In this document: positions 23,408 to 31,820 of the stretch, piece after piece | Layout: each line of letters opens with the position of its first letter | How positions within the stretch are numbered: the first letter of the stretch is position 1 | Origin: Amycolatopsis orientalis DSM 40040 = KCTC 9412 | GTDB taxonomy: Bacteria; Actinomycetota; Actinomycetes; Mycobacteriales; Pseudonocardiaceae | Direction: 5' to 3' | Length of the DNA: 64,000 nucleotides | Assembly: GCF_000478275.1 (NCBI RefSeq) | Contig: NZ_ASJB01000091.1 | Span: forward strand, 51,393-115,392 | Program-made: the position numbers and the translations under genes | The notes under the pieces: model-generated | The model's input: the letters and a program-made list of their open reading frames with translations, nothing else | The model's database searches: none | What the model was told of the DNA's origin: nothing

Positions 23408-24532
23408 GTGATCGAACCGTTCGAGGTGCGGATCCCCGAAGCCGCCATCGCCGATCTGCGGGCCCGGCTGCGTGCGACACGCTGGCCCGAGCCCGCGACG
23501 GTGGACGATTGGACGCAGGGTGTCCCGCTGGCGTTCGCCCGCGAGCTGTGCCGGTACTGGGCCGAGGACTACGACTTCGGTTTGGCGGACCGGGTCAACG
23601 CTTTCCCGGCGTTCAAGACCACTGTGGACGGTCTGGGGATCCACTTCCTGCACGTCCGCTCGCCGGAGCCGGACGCGACGCCGCTCGTGCTGACGCACGG
23701 CTGGCCGGGTTCGGTGGTCGAGTTCCTCGACGTGCTCGGCCCGCTGACCGATCCCGTCGCGCACGGCGGCGAGCCCGCGGACGCGTTCCACGTCGTGGCG
23801 CCCTCACTGCCCGGCTTCGGCTGGAGCGACAAGCCGTCGTCGACCGGGTGGAACGTCGAGCGTATCGCCAGGGCCTGGGACGAGTTGATGGACCGCCTCG
23901 GCTACGAGCGCTACGTCGCGCAGGGCGGCGACTGGGGTGCCGGGGTGACGAACATGCTCGCCAAGCTCGTCCCGGAACGGCTGATCGGCGTCCACGTGAA
24001 CATGGCGGGCGTGGCGTACGACGCGGCCGCGCTGGGGGAGCCGACGGCGGACGAAAAGGAGTCGATCGCCGACCTCGCGCGCTTCCGGGAGGTCGGCTCC
24101 GCGTACGCCCAGCAGCAGGCCACGCGCCCGCAGACGCTCGGCTACGGGCTCGCCGACTCGCCGGCGGCGCAGGCGGCGTGGATCGCCGAGAAGTTCTGGG
24201 AGTGGACCGACAACGACGGCTCGCCGGAGACGGCGCTGTCGTGGCGTCAGATGCTCGACGCGATCTCCGTCTACTGGTTCACCGGGACCGCGGCGTCGTC
24301 GGCGCGGATCTACTGGGAGAACAAGGAGCGGGACGTCTCCGAAGTCGAGGTCCCTTCGGGTATCTCGATCTTCCCCCGCGAGATCATCCGGCCGTCCCGG
24401 CGCTGGGCGGAGCTGCGCTACACCGATCTCCGCTGGTACGAGGTGCTGGACAAGGGTGGTCACTTCGCCGCGTTCGAGCAACCTGAGGCCTTCGTCGGCC
24501 AGCTGAGGGGGTTCTTCCGGGCGCTTCGGTAG
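23408..24532 (+). CDS. Epoxide hydrolase (EHN-type N-terminus, alpha/beta hydrolase)
   Basis: The 374-residue protein has the EHN N-terminal region (FEVRIPEAAIADLRARLRAT, then W in the DDWTQG block), oxyanion-site HGWPGS at 97-102, nucleophile Asp175 in GGDWG and catalytic His352 in KGGHFAAFEQP. Tyrosines of the lid are present (for example SVYWFTG). It opens epoxides to diols in the cytoplasm, probably for detoxification or secondary metabolism. GTG at 23408 follows GGGAGGACGTC. It is monocistronic between the tRNA and the cation exporter. Confidence 0.9.
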   Translation: MIEPFEVRIPEAAIADLRARLRATRWPEPATVDDWTQGVPLAFARELCRYWAEDYDFGLADRVNAFPAFKTTVDGLGIHFLHVRSPEPDATPLVLTHGWPGSVVEFLDVLGPLTDPVAHGGEPADAFHVVAPSLPGFGWSDKPSSTGWNVERIARAWDELMDRLGYERYVAQGGDWGAGVTNMLAKLVPERLIGVHVNMAGVAYDAAALGEPTADEKESIADLARFREVGSAYAQQQATRPQTLGYGLADSPAAQAAWIAEKFWEWTDNDGSPETALSWRQMLDAISVYWFTGTAASSARIYWENKERDVSEVEVPSGISIFPREIIRPSRRWAELRYTDLRWYEVLDKGGHFAAFEQPEAFVGQLRGFFRALR

Positions 24533-24602
24533 CGGTGCGTGTCGGTTTCAGGTTTCGGGAAGGCCCTCCTGGGGGATGGCTTCCTTGTGTGGCTTAAGAC
24601 AT

Positions 24603-24620
24603 GGTGAACTTAGGCTCACC
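24603..24620. promoter_or_regulatory. GGTGA-N8-TCACC dyad, DtxR/IdeR-like half-site, upstream of CDF gene
   Basis: GGTGA at 24603-24607 and TCACC at 24616-24620 flank an 8-base spacer. The part TTAGGCTCACCT (24610-24621) matches the right two thirds of the actinobacterial iron-box consensus, but the left part does not match. It lies 64 bases upstream of the exporter start. Confidence 0.35.
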
Positions 24621-24622
24621 TG

Positions 24623-24649
24623 TATTGCACATATGCGCATGTGACAATA
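24623..24649. promoter_or_regulatory. ArsR/SmtB-like operator candidate upstream of CDF gene
   Basis: TATTG and CACAT (24623-24632) mirror ATGTG and CAATA (24639-24649, one extra A between) around ATGCGC. The AT-rich dyad with 10-base spacing of half-sites resembles sites of ArsR/SmtB metal sensors. No such regulator is in the window, so it would act in trans. Confidence 0.5.
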
Positions 24650-24683
24650 TATTCGGCCTGTCGACTTCACGAGAGGCGGAGCA

Positions 24684-25601
24684 ATGGGTCACGGGCACGG
24701 GCATGGGACGGCCTCGCCGTCGAGCGCGTCAGGCCGCTACCTCAAGAGCCTGACGATCGCCCTGGTCATCGGCGCCGGCTTCATGGTCATGGAGTTCATC
24801 GTCGGGTTCGCCACCGGCTCGCTCGCGCTGATCTCCGACGCCGCGCACATGTTCACCGACGTCCTCGGGGTCGGTATGGCGCTGGCGGCGATCATGCTGG
24901 CCAGGCGCAGCGGCCCGACCCACACCCGCACGTTCGGGTTCTACCGGGCCGAGGTGCTCGCGGCGCTGGCCAACGCCATCCTGCTGTTCGGCGTCGCGGG
25001 CTACGTCCTGTTCGAGGCCGTCGGCCGGATCAGCGACCCGCCCGCCGTGCCCGGTCTGCCCGTGCTGCTGGCCGCGGCCGCCGGCCTGGTCGCGAACATC
25101 GTCTCGTTCCTGATCCTGCGCAAGGGCGCCGAGGAGAGCATCAACGTCCGGGGCGCGTACCTGGAAGTCCTCGCCGACCTGATCGGCTCCGTCGGCGTAC
25201 TGCTGAGCGGCGCGATCACGCTGCTGACCGGCTGGCGCTACGCCGACCCGATCATCGGTGTCGCGATCGGCCTGTTCGTCCTGCCCCGCACCTACGCCCT
25301 CGCCCGCCGTGCGCTACGGATCCTGTTCCAGCACGCGCCGAAGGGGGTCGACGTCGCCGGGATCCAGACCGAGCTGGGCGCGTTGAAGGGTGTCGAGGAC
25401 GTCCACGACCTGCACGTCTGGACGCTGACTTCGGGGATGGAGGTCGCTTCGGCGCACCTCACCATCGCGCCCACCGTTGAGCAGTCCGCGGTCTTGACCG
25501 AGGCGCAGAACCTGTTGGCGAACCGCTACTCGATCGAGCACGCGACCCTGCAGATAGAAGTGCCCCAGTGCGCGCGGCGCTGCCGGGAACTCTCCTGGTA
25601 G
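24684..25601 (+). CDS. Cation diffusion facilitator (CzcD/ZitB-type metal exporter)
   Basis: The 305-residue protein starts with a metal-binding MGHGHGHG tail, then six membrane helices. The first helix pair carries SDAAHMFTD and the later pair YLEVLADLIGSVGV, giving the histidine and aspartates of the transport site. A cytoplasmic C-terminal domain includes DVHDLHVWTLTSG. It exports Zn, Co or Cd in exchange for protons, and forms a dimer. GCGGAGC lies before the ATG. Two dyads upstream indicate metal-responsive control. Confidence 0.93.
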   Translation: MGHGHGHGTASPSSASGRYLKSLTIALVIGAGFMVMEFIVGFATGSLALISDAAHMFTDVLGVGMALAAIMLARRSGPTHTRTFGFYRAEVLAALANAILLFGVAGYVLFEAVGRISDPPAVPGLPVLLAAAAGLVANIVSFLILRKGAEESINVRGAYLEVLADLIGSVGVLLSGAITLLTGWRYADPIIGVAIGLFVLPRTYALARRALRILFQHAPKGVDVAGIQTELGALKGVEDVHDLHVWTLTSGMEVASAHLTIAPTVEQSAVLTEAQNLLANRYSIEHATLQIEVPQCARRCRELSW

Positions 25602-25625
25602 CCGCCCGGCCGCCCGCCCCGTCAT

Positions 25626-25688
25626 GCGTTTCGTCCTCTGGATGCGGTAGTTCGCGTTGCCAACTACCGCATCCAGAGGACGAAACGC
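25626..25688. repeat. Palindromic repeat family A, copy 1
   Basis: Perfect 27-base arms at 25626-25652 and 25662-25688 surround a 9-base loop. The core is CGTCCTCTGGATGCGGTA. It lies between the convergent CDF and DUF305 genes, ends 4 bases before the DUF305 stop, and has no T-run. Copies 2 and 3 are at 46238-46303 and 60071-60129. Confidence 0.9.
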
Positions 25689-25691
25689 GTT

Positions 25692-26414
25692 CTAGTCGGG
25701 GAGGGGAGCGGCGCCGCGCTCCTGCAGCAGGCTCTTCATCAGGGTGACTTCGGCGCCCTGCGAGACCAGCATGCTCTGAGTCAGCGACTTCACGTCCGGC
25801 ACGGAAGTGTGGTCGTGGCCGTACTGCGCCATCGCCGTCCCGCCCAGGTGGTGCCGCAGCATCAACTGCAGGAAGAAGACGTCCATCTCCTTGCCGGTCA
25901 GCGACCGCAGTTTGGCCAGTTCGGCCGACGTCGCCATCCCCGGCATCGGCGCGCCGTTCGACGGCTTCATGTCGGCGCCCCCATGGCCGGGGTGGCCGGA
26001 CATCGGCTCGGTCATCCAGGTCATGTAGGCGCCGGTCGCCTGTTCGGGCTGGCCCCACAGGCCCAGCCAGCCCTTCATCCGGCCGACCTGACCGGTCTGT
26101 GTGCGCTCGATGTCGAACGCGAGGGTCTTGATCGCCGGATCGGTCGTGTGGTCCCGCGCCCAGCCCGCCATGGTGACGGCCTGGAGGTGGTGCACCGACA
26201 TGTCCTGCGCGAAGCCGACCTCGACCGAGCCCGCCCCCGGGGTCGTCGCTTCCGGATCGGAGTCGATCAGCCTGGTCGTCAGCGCGCCGAGGCCGAAGCC
26301 CAGGATCAGCATGACGACCAGGGCGGCCCCGATCACCAGCCATCGGCTCTTGGCCGACCGCGAAGTGTCGTCCGGTTCGTCGACGTACTGGAGATCGGGG
26401 TCCATCTGGCTCAT
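25692..26414 (-). CDS. DUF305 family membrane-anchored protein
   Basis: The 240-residue protein has one N-terminal membrane anchor (about residues 24-48) and an exported DUF305 domain with the repeated four-helix, ferritin-like pattern: MSVHHLQAVTMAGWA, EMDVFFLQLMLRHHLGGTAMA, and methionine/histidine-rich loops (MSGHPGHGGADMKP, MPGM). Members are common in actinobacteria and are suspected copper or metal binders. The ATG overlaps the stop of the DUF3105 gene by one base, so the two are coupled and likely act together outside the membrane. Confidence 0.9.
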   Translation of the reverse strand: MSQMDPDLQYVDEPDDTSRSAKSRWLVIGAALVVMLILGFGLGALTTRLIDSDPEATTPGAGSVEVGFAQDMSVHHLQAVTMAGWARDHTTDPAIKTLAFDIERTQTGQVGRMKGWLGLWGQPEQATGAYMTWMTEPMSGHPGHGGADMKPSNGAPMPGMATSAELAKLRSLTGKEMDVFFLQLMLRHHLGGTAMAQYGHDHTSVPDVKSLTQSMLVSQGAEVTLMKSLLQERGAAPLPD

Positions 26415-27256
26415 TACTTGGTCGCGGGCGCCGACGGCTGGCTGGCGGGCGGCTGCGAGGGCTGTCCGGCGCCGGGCTGGCCGTCCTGCTGCGTGCCCGC
26501 GGTGCCCTTGTAGTCCATCGGCTTGGCGTCCGGTCCCGGCGGGGCCGGGTTGAACTCGCCCGGCTCGATCTGCGCGTCGCAGGTGGCGTCACGTTCGGGG
26601 TACGCGCCGTACGGGTTGGTGCGCAGGGCGGCGATGAACTGGTCGATGCGCTCGTCCGAAGCGCTGTCCAGCTTCAGCTGGTGACCCCAGGACTGCAGCG
26701 AGATCGGCTTGTCCAGGTTCGGGTACGGCGACATCACCGTGTACGGCTTGCCCTCGACGCGGACCTTCAGCAGGTCGAGCTGCTCACCGGTGACCTGCTG
26801 CGGGTTGTAGGCGATCCAGACCGCGCCGTGCTCGAGACCGTGGACCATGTTCTCGTTGCGGACGGCGTTCGGGTAGACGACCCCGTTGCACGCGGCCCAG
26901 GCCTGGTCGTGCGGGCCGCCGTAGGGCGGGGTCTTGTCGTAGGCGACGCGCTCGGCGGCCGTGACGTGGACACTGCCCTCGTACTTCGTGGTGACGACCC
27001 CGTTGATCCGCTTGGAGGGGTCCGGGTCCTGCTGCGAAGGCGCGAAGGCGGCAGCGGCCTCTTCACGGGTCTTCTGCTCGCGCTTCGGCGCCGAGGCGAC
27101 CATGTAATAGGTGACCACCGAGGCCGCCAGGGCGACGATCGCGACGACCGCGATGATCGTGCCCCACGGCGTGCCCTTCTTGGACACGACGGAACTACGG
27201 GCTGCCTTCATGGCGTTCTTCGGCGCGCCCTTTTTTCTGGTTGTCCCGTTAGCCAT
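26414..27256 (-). CDS. DUF3105 family membrane-anchored protein
   Basis: The 280-residue protein has a basic N-terminus, one membrane anchor (about residues 32-55) and an extracellular DUF3105 domain with NMVHGLEHGAVWIAYNP and several conserved tyrosines and histidines, suggesting metal binding. The last 50 residues are low-complexity Pro/Gln/Gly. The ATG at 27256 with AGGAG just upstream is preferred; an in-frame TTG at 27274 exists. It is the first gene of the pair with the DUF305 protein. Confidence 0.88.
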   Translation of the reverse strand: MANGTTRKKGAPKNAMKAARSSVVSKKGTPWGTIIAVVAIVALAASVVTYYMVASAPKREQKTREEAAAAFAPSQQDPDPSKRINGVVTTKYEGSVHVTAAERVAYDKTPPYGGPHDQAWAACNGVVYPNAVRNENMVHGLEHGAVWIAYNPQQVTGEQLDLLKVRVEGKPYTVMSPYPNLDKPISLQSWGHQLKLDSASDERIDQFIAALRTNPYGAYPERDATCDAQIEPGEFNPAPPGPDAKPMDYKGTAGTQQDGQPGAGQPSQPPASQPSAPATK

Positions 27257-27411
27257 GGCTCCTGCGTTCTCCAAAGGGGGTGGTCCCTGCGCGGGCCAGT
27301 GTAGAGACCGCGCGTCTGATCACGGTGAACAGCCGCAAGATCACCGGCTTGGCTCACACCTTCCGGCGGTCGCTGCGAAGCCCGGACCTGGTCACACCTA
27401 GAATTCCGCGA

Positions 27412-29067
27412 GTGACTCCCGCAGCTCTCGCCGACCTGGTCCGTAACTCAGCCGTGCAGGTTCTCACCGCGCGCGGCCTCGACGATTCCGTGCTGCCGGA
27501 GAAGGTGACGATCGAACGTCCCCGCAACCCCGAGCACGGCGATTACGCGACCAACCTGGCGTTGCAGGTGGCCAAGAAGGCGGGCATGAAGCCCCGCGAC
27601 TTCGCCGACGCGCTGGCCGGGGCGCTCGCGGCCGCGGACGGGATCGACTCGGCCGAGGTCGCCGGGCCGGGCTTCCTCAACCTGCGGCTCGCCGCCGACG
27701 CGCAGGGCCAGATCGTCCAGCAGGTCCTCGACGCCGGGGAGAAGTACGGCCTCGGTGACGCGATGGCCGGCGTCAAGATCAACCTCGAGTTCGTCTCGGC
27801 GAACCCGACCGGCCCGATCCACCTCGGCGGCACCCGCTGGGCCGCGGTCGGCGACGCGCTGGGCCGCGTGCTGTCCGCGCAGGGCGCCCTGGTCACCCGC
27901 GAGTACTACTTCAACGACCACGGCGCGCAGATCGACCGCTTCGTCCGCTCCCTGATCGCGGCCGCCAAGGGCGACCCCGCCCCGGAGGACGGCTACGCGG
28001 GCGGCTACATCAACGACATCGCCGCCGAGGTCATCCGCCAGGAGCCGAGCGCGCTGTCGCTGCCGGACGACGAACGCGCCGAGACCTTCCGCCGGGTCGG
28101 CATCGAGCTGATGTTCACCGAGATCAAGCAGAGCCTCCACGACTTCGGCACCGACTTCGACGTCTACTTCCACGAGAACTCGCTGCACGAGTCCGGCGCG
28201 GTCTCGTCGTCGGTCCAGCAGTTGAAGGACTCCGGGAACCTCTACTTCGAAGACGGCGCCTGGTGGCTGAAGTCCAAGGAACACGGCGACGACAAGGACC
28301 GCGTCGTCATCAAGAAGGACGGCAACCCGGCCTACATCGCCGGTGACCTCGCCTACTTCCAGGACAAGCGCAAACGCGGCTTCGACCTCTGCATCTACAT
28401 GCTCGGCGCGGACCACCACGGCTACATCGCCCGGCTCAAGGCCGCCGCGGCCGCCTTCGGTGACGACCCGGCCGTGGTCGAGGTGCTGATCGGCCAGATG
28501 GTCAACCTGGTCTCCGAGGGCAAGCCGGTCCGGATGAGCAAACGCGCCGGCACCGTGATCACCATGGAGGACCTGGTCGGCACGGTCGGGGTCGACGCGG
28601 CCCGCTACGAGCTGATCCGCTACTCCGTCGATTCCACTTTGGACATCGACCTCGATCTGCTGCGCAAGCATTCGAACGACAACCCGGTCTACTACGTCCA
28701 GTACGCCCACGCCCGGCTGGCCTCCTTGCAGCGCAACGCTTCCGACCTCGGCCTCAAATTCGATGGCGACGTCGACTTCGGTCTGCTTACGTTGCCCGCG
28801 GAGGGCGATCTGATCCGCACGATCGGCGAATTCCCGACCGTCCTCCGCCGAGCGGCGCAGCTGCGCGAACCGCACCGCGTCGCCCGGTATCTCGAAGAAC
28901 TCGCCGGCGCCTACCACAAGTGGAACGCCGTCGGCCGGGTCCTGCCGAAGGGCGACGAGGAGACCACCCCTCTCACGTTTTCCCGGCTCGCGCTGTGTGA
29001 AGCGACCCGCCAGGTGCTGGCGAACGGCCTCACCGTGCTCGGTGTCTCCGCTCCGGAACGGATGTAA
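27412..29067 (+). CDS. argS: Arginyl-tRNA synthetase
   Basis: The 551-residue class I synthetase charges tRNA-Arg with arginine in the cytoplasm. It has the ArgRS N-terminal domain, the HIGH-type motif in NPTGPIHLGGTRWAAVGDALG, the KMSKS equivalent VRMSKRAGTV, and the C-terminal DALR anticodon-binding domain (NPVYYVQYAHAR onward). GTG at 27412 is used because the frame upstream has no family match. It is followed by lysA after 5 bases, as in M. tuberculosis (Rv1292-Rv1293). A tRNA-Arg lies 4.2 kb upstream. Confidence 0.97.
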   Translation: MTPAALADLVRNSAVQVLTARGLDDSVLPEKVTIERPRNPEHGDYATNLALQVAKKAGMKPRDFADALAGALAAADGIDSAEVAGPGFLNLRLAADAQGQIVQQVLDAGEKYGLGDAMAGVKINLEFVSANPTGPIHLGGTRWAAVGDALGRVLSAQGALVTREYYFNDHGAQIDRFVRSLIAAAKGDPAPEDGYAGGYINDIAAEVIRQEPSALSLPDDERAETFRRVGIELMFTEIKQSLHDFGTDFDVYFHENSLHESGAVSSSVQQLKDSGNLYFEDGAWWLKSKEHGDDKDRVVIKKDGNPAYIAGDLAYFQDKRKRGFDLCIYMLGADHHGYIARLKAAAAAFGDDPAVVEVLIGQMVNLVSEGKPVRMSKRAGTVITMEDLVGTVGVDAARYELIRYSVDSTLDIDLDLLRKHSNDNPVYYVQYAHARLASLQRNASDLGLKFDGDVDFGLLTLPAEGDLIRTIGEFPTVLRRAAQLREPHRVARYLEELAGAYHKWNAVGRVLPKGDEETTPLTFSRLALCEATRQVLANGLTVLGVSAPERM

Positions 29068-29072
29068 AAGCA

Positions 29073-30506
29073 ATGGCTCACCCCGCGGGCCCCCGCCACG
29101 CCGACGTCTACCCCCACGCCGACGCTTCCGGTTTCCCGCCGTCGAGTCCCGAAGAACTCGACAGGCTGTATCCGAAGGTCTGGCCCCGTAACACCTTCCG
29201 CGGCGGAGACGGTGTCGTGCGCATCGCCGGCGTCGACGTCCGCGAACTCGCCGAGAAGTACGGCACGCCGCTGTTCGTCGTCGACGAGGCCGACTTCAAG
29301 TCGCGCTGCGCCGACTACGCCGAGGCGTTCGACGACCCGGCGCTCGTGCACTACGCGTCCAAGGCATTCCTGTCCATCGAGATCGCCCGCTGGGTGGCCG
29401 AGCAGGGACTGAGCCTGGACGTCTGCAGCGGCGGCGAACTCGCCGTCGCGCAGCGCGCGAACTTCCCGGCCGAGCGGATCACCTTCCACGGCAACAACAA
29501 ATCGGTCGCCGAACTCGAAGCCGCCATCGAGGCGGGCGTCGGCACGGTCGTGGTCGACTCCTATTACGAGATCGCGCGGCTGGCCGATGTCGCCGCCCGG
29601 CACGACATCGTCCAGAACGTGCTGATCCGGGTCACGGTCGGCGTCGAGGCGCACACCCACGAGTTCATCGCGACCGCGCACGAGGACCAGAAGTTCGGTT
29701 TCTCGCTGGCCTCCGGTGACGCGGCCGAGGCCGTGCGCCGCGTGCTCAACGCGCCGTCGCTGAAGCTGATCGGCCTGCACAGCCACATCGGTTCGCAGAT
29801 CTTCGACGCCGACGGCTTCGAGGTCGCCGCCCGCCGGGTGGTCGGCCTGCTGGCCGAACTCGCCAAGGAACACGGCACCGACCTGCTCGACCAGCTGGCG
29901 ATCGTCGACCTCGGCGGCGGTTTCGGTATCGCCTACACCGACAAGGACAACCCGCCGCCGCCCGCGCAGATGATCACGCAGATCCGCGAGATCGTCCGCA
30001 AGGAATGCGAATACGCCGGTCTCCCGGTGCCGAAGATCGCCGGCGAGCCGGGCCGCGCCATCGCCGGTCCCGGCACGATCACGCTGTACGAGGTCGGCAC
30101 CATCAAGGACGTCTCGCTCGGCGACAAGGCCGCCCGGCGCTACGTCAGCGTCGACGGCGGGATGAGCGACAACATCCGCACCGCGCTCTACGACGCGGTG
30201 TACGACTGCCGTCTCGTATCCCGGACCTCGGACGACGACGGGGACGGCCAGGTCTCCGCGGCGCTGTCCCGGGTCGTGGGAAAACACTGTGAGTCCGGCG
30301 ACATCGTCGTCCGGGACTGCTGGCTCCCCGACACTCTTGCTCCCGGCGACCTGCTCGCCGTGGCGGCCACCGGGGCGTACTGCTACTCGATGGCCAGCGG
30401 GTACAACCGGCAGCCGCGGCCCGCGGTGGTGGCCGTGCGCAACGGCAGCGCCCGCGTGCTGCTGCGGCGGGAGACGACGGACGACATGCTGCGCCTGGAG
30501 GTCTAG
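29073..30506 (+). CDS. lysA: Diaminopimelate decarboxylase
   Basis: The 477-residue PLP enzyme of fold type III makes lysine from meso-diaminopimelate. The Schiff-base lysine lies in HYASKAFLS. Further family blocks are LDVCSGGELAVA, GLHSHIGSQIFD, the glycine-rich DLGGGFGIAY, EPGRAIAGPGT and the second-subunit cysteine ESGDIVVRDCW. The mycobacterial-type N-terminal extension (HPAGPRHADVYPHAD) is present. It lies 5 bases after argS and 3 bases before hom in a lysine/threonine operon. Confidence 0.97.
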   Translation: MAHPAGPRHADVYPHADASGFPPSSPEELDRLYPKVWPRNTFRGGDGVVRIAGVDVRELAEKYGTPLFVVDEADFKSRCADYAEAFDDPALVHYASKAFLSIEIARWVAEQGLSLDVCSGGELAVAQRANFPAERITFHGNNKSVAELEAAIEAGVGTVVVDSYYEIARLADVAARHDIVQNVLIRVTVGVEAHTHEFIATAHEDQKFGFSLASGDAAEAVRRVLNAPSLKLIGLHSHIGSQIFDADGFEVAARRVVGLLAELAKEHGTDLLDQLAIVDLGGGFGIAYTDKDNPPPPAQMITQIREIVRKECEYAGLPVPKIAGEPGRAIAGPGTITLYEVGTIKDVSLGDKAARRYVSVDGGMSDNIRTALYDAVYDCRLVSRTSDDDGDGQVSAALSRVVGKHCESGDIVVRDCWLPDTLAPGDLLAVAATGAYCYSMASGYNRQPRPAVVAVRNGSARVLLRRETTDDMLRLEV

Positions 30507-30509
30507 CAA

Positions 30510-31820
30510 GTGTCTACTGTGGACGGACGTGTGATCAGGGTCGCCCTCCTGGGCTGCGGGACGGTCGGCGGGGAGGTCGTCCGGCTGCTCACCGAACAGG
30601 CCGAGGAGCTGGCCGCCAGGGCCGGTGCCAGGGTGGAGCTGGCTGGGATCGCGGTCCGGCGTCCCGACAAGCACCCCGAGCTGCCGCCGGAACTGGTGAC
30701 CTCCGACGTGACGAAGCTCGTCACCTCCGACGACGTCGACGTCGTCGTCGAACTGGTCGGCGGGATCGAGCCGGTGCGGCAGTGGCTGCTCGACGCGCTC
30801 AAGGCCGGGAAGTCCGTCGTCACGGCCAACAAGGCGTTGATGGCCGAGCATTCGGCGGAGCTGTTCGAGGCCGCCGACGCGTCCGGCGTGGACCTGTACT
30901 TCGAGGCGGCGGTGGCCGGGGCGATCCCGTTGCTGCGCCCGCTGCGCGAATCGCTGGCCGGTGACCGCATCACCCGCGTGATGGGCATCGTCAACGGCAC
31001 CACCAACTTCATCCTCTCCGCGATGGACTCCACCGGCGCGGGCTACGCGGAAACGCTGGAAGAGGCCAGCAGGCTCGGGTACGCGGAGGCGGACCCGACG
31101 GCCGACGTCGACGGCTACGACGCCGCGTCCAAGGCCGCGATCCTCGCCTCGCTCGCGTTCCACACCCGGGTCACGGCCTCCGACGTGCACCGCGAGGGCA
31201 TCGCCGACGTCACCGCGTCGGACCTCGCCGCGGCGAAGGTGCTGGGCCGCACGGTGAAACTGCTCGCCATCTGCGAGCGCGTCACCTCCGACGACGGCAC
31301 CGAATCCGTTTCGGCGCGCGTGCATCCGGTGATGATCCCGCGCAACCACCAGCTCGCCGGGGTCGGCGGCGCGTACAACGCCGTCTACGTCGAGGCCGAC
31401 GCCGCCGGTGAGCTGATGTTCTACGGTCAGGGCGCCGGTGGCGCGCCGACCGCGAGTGCCGTGCTCGGCGACCTCGTCGCGGTGGCTCGAAACCGGGTCG
31501 TCGGCGGCCGTGGCCCGCGCGAATCCGCGCACGCCGCGCTCCCGGTCAGGCCGATGGGCCAGACGCCGACGCGGTACCACGTCAGTCTCGACGTGGCCGA
31601 TCGAGCGGGCGTCCTCGCCCAGGTGGCCCAGGCGTTCGCCGGGCACGGCGTCAGCATCGCCGCGGTGCGGCAGCGGGACGCCAACGACACGGCCAGCCTG
31701 GTCGTCGTCACCCACCTGGCGCCGGACGCGGCACTGCGGTCCACTGTGGACGACATTGCCAAGCTCGATGTGGTGAACCAGGTCGTCAGTGTGATGCGGG
31801 TGGAAGGCGAAGACCAGTGA
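30510..31820 (+). CDS. hom: Homoserine dehydrogenase
   Basis: The 436-residue enzyme reduces aspartate semialdehyde to homoserine with NAD(P)H. The N-terminal Rossmann loop is LLGCGTVGGEVVRLL, the catalytic region has VMGIVNGTTNFILSAMD with EADPTADVDGYDAASK, and a C-terminal ACT domain (YHVSLDVADRAGVLAQVA onward) should give threonine feedback control. GTG at 30510 lies directly after lysA. Its stop overlaps the thrC GTG (GTGA). It feeds thrB and thrC encoded next. Confidence 0.97.
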   Translation: MSTVDGRVIRVALLGCGTVGGEVVRLLTEQAEELAARAGARVELAGIAVRRPDKHPELPPELVTSDVTKLVTSDDVDVVVELVGGIEPVRQWLLDALKAGKSVVTANKALMAEHSAELFEAADASGVDLYFEAAVAGAIPLLRPLRESLAGDRITRVMGIVNGTTNFILSAMDSTGAGYAETLEEASRLGYAEADPTADVDGYDAASKAAILASLAFHTRVTASDVHREGIADVTASDLAAAKVLGRTVKLLAICERVTSDDGTESVSARVHPVMIPRNHQLAGVGGAYNAVYVEADAAGELMFYGQGAGGAPTASAVLGDLVAVARNRVVGGRGPRESAHAALPVRPMGQTPTRYHVSLDVADRAGVLAQVAQAFAGHGVSIAAVRQRDANDTASLVVVTHLAPDAALRSTVDDIAKLDVVNQVVSVMRVEGEDQ

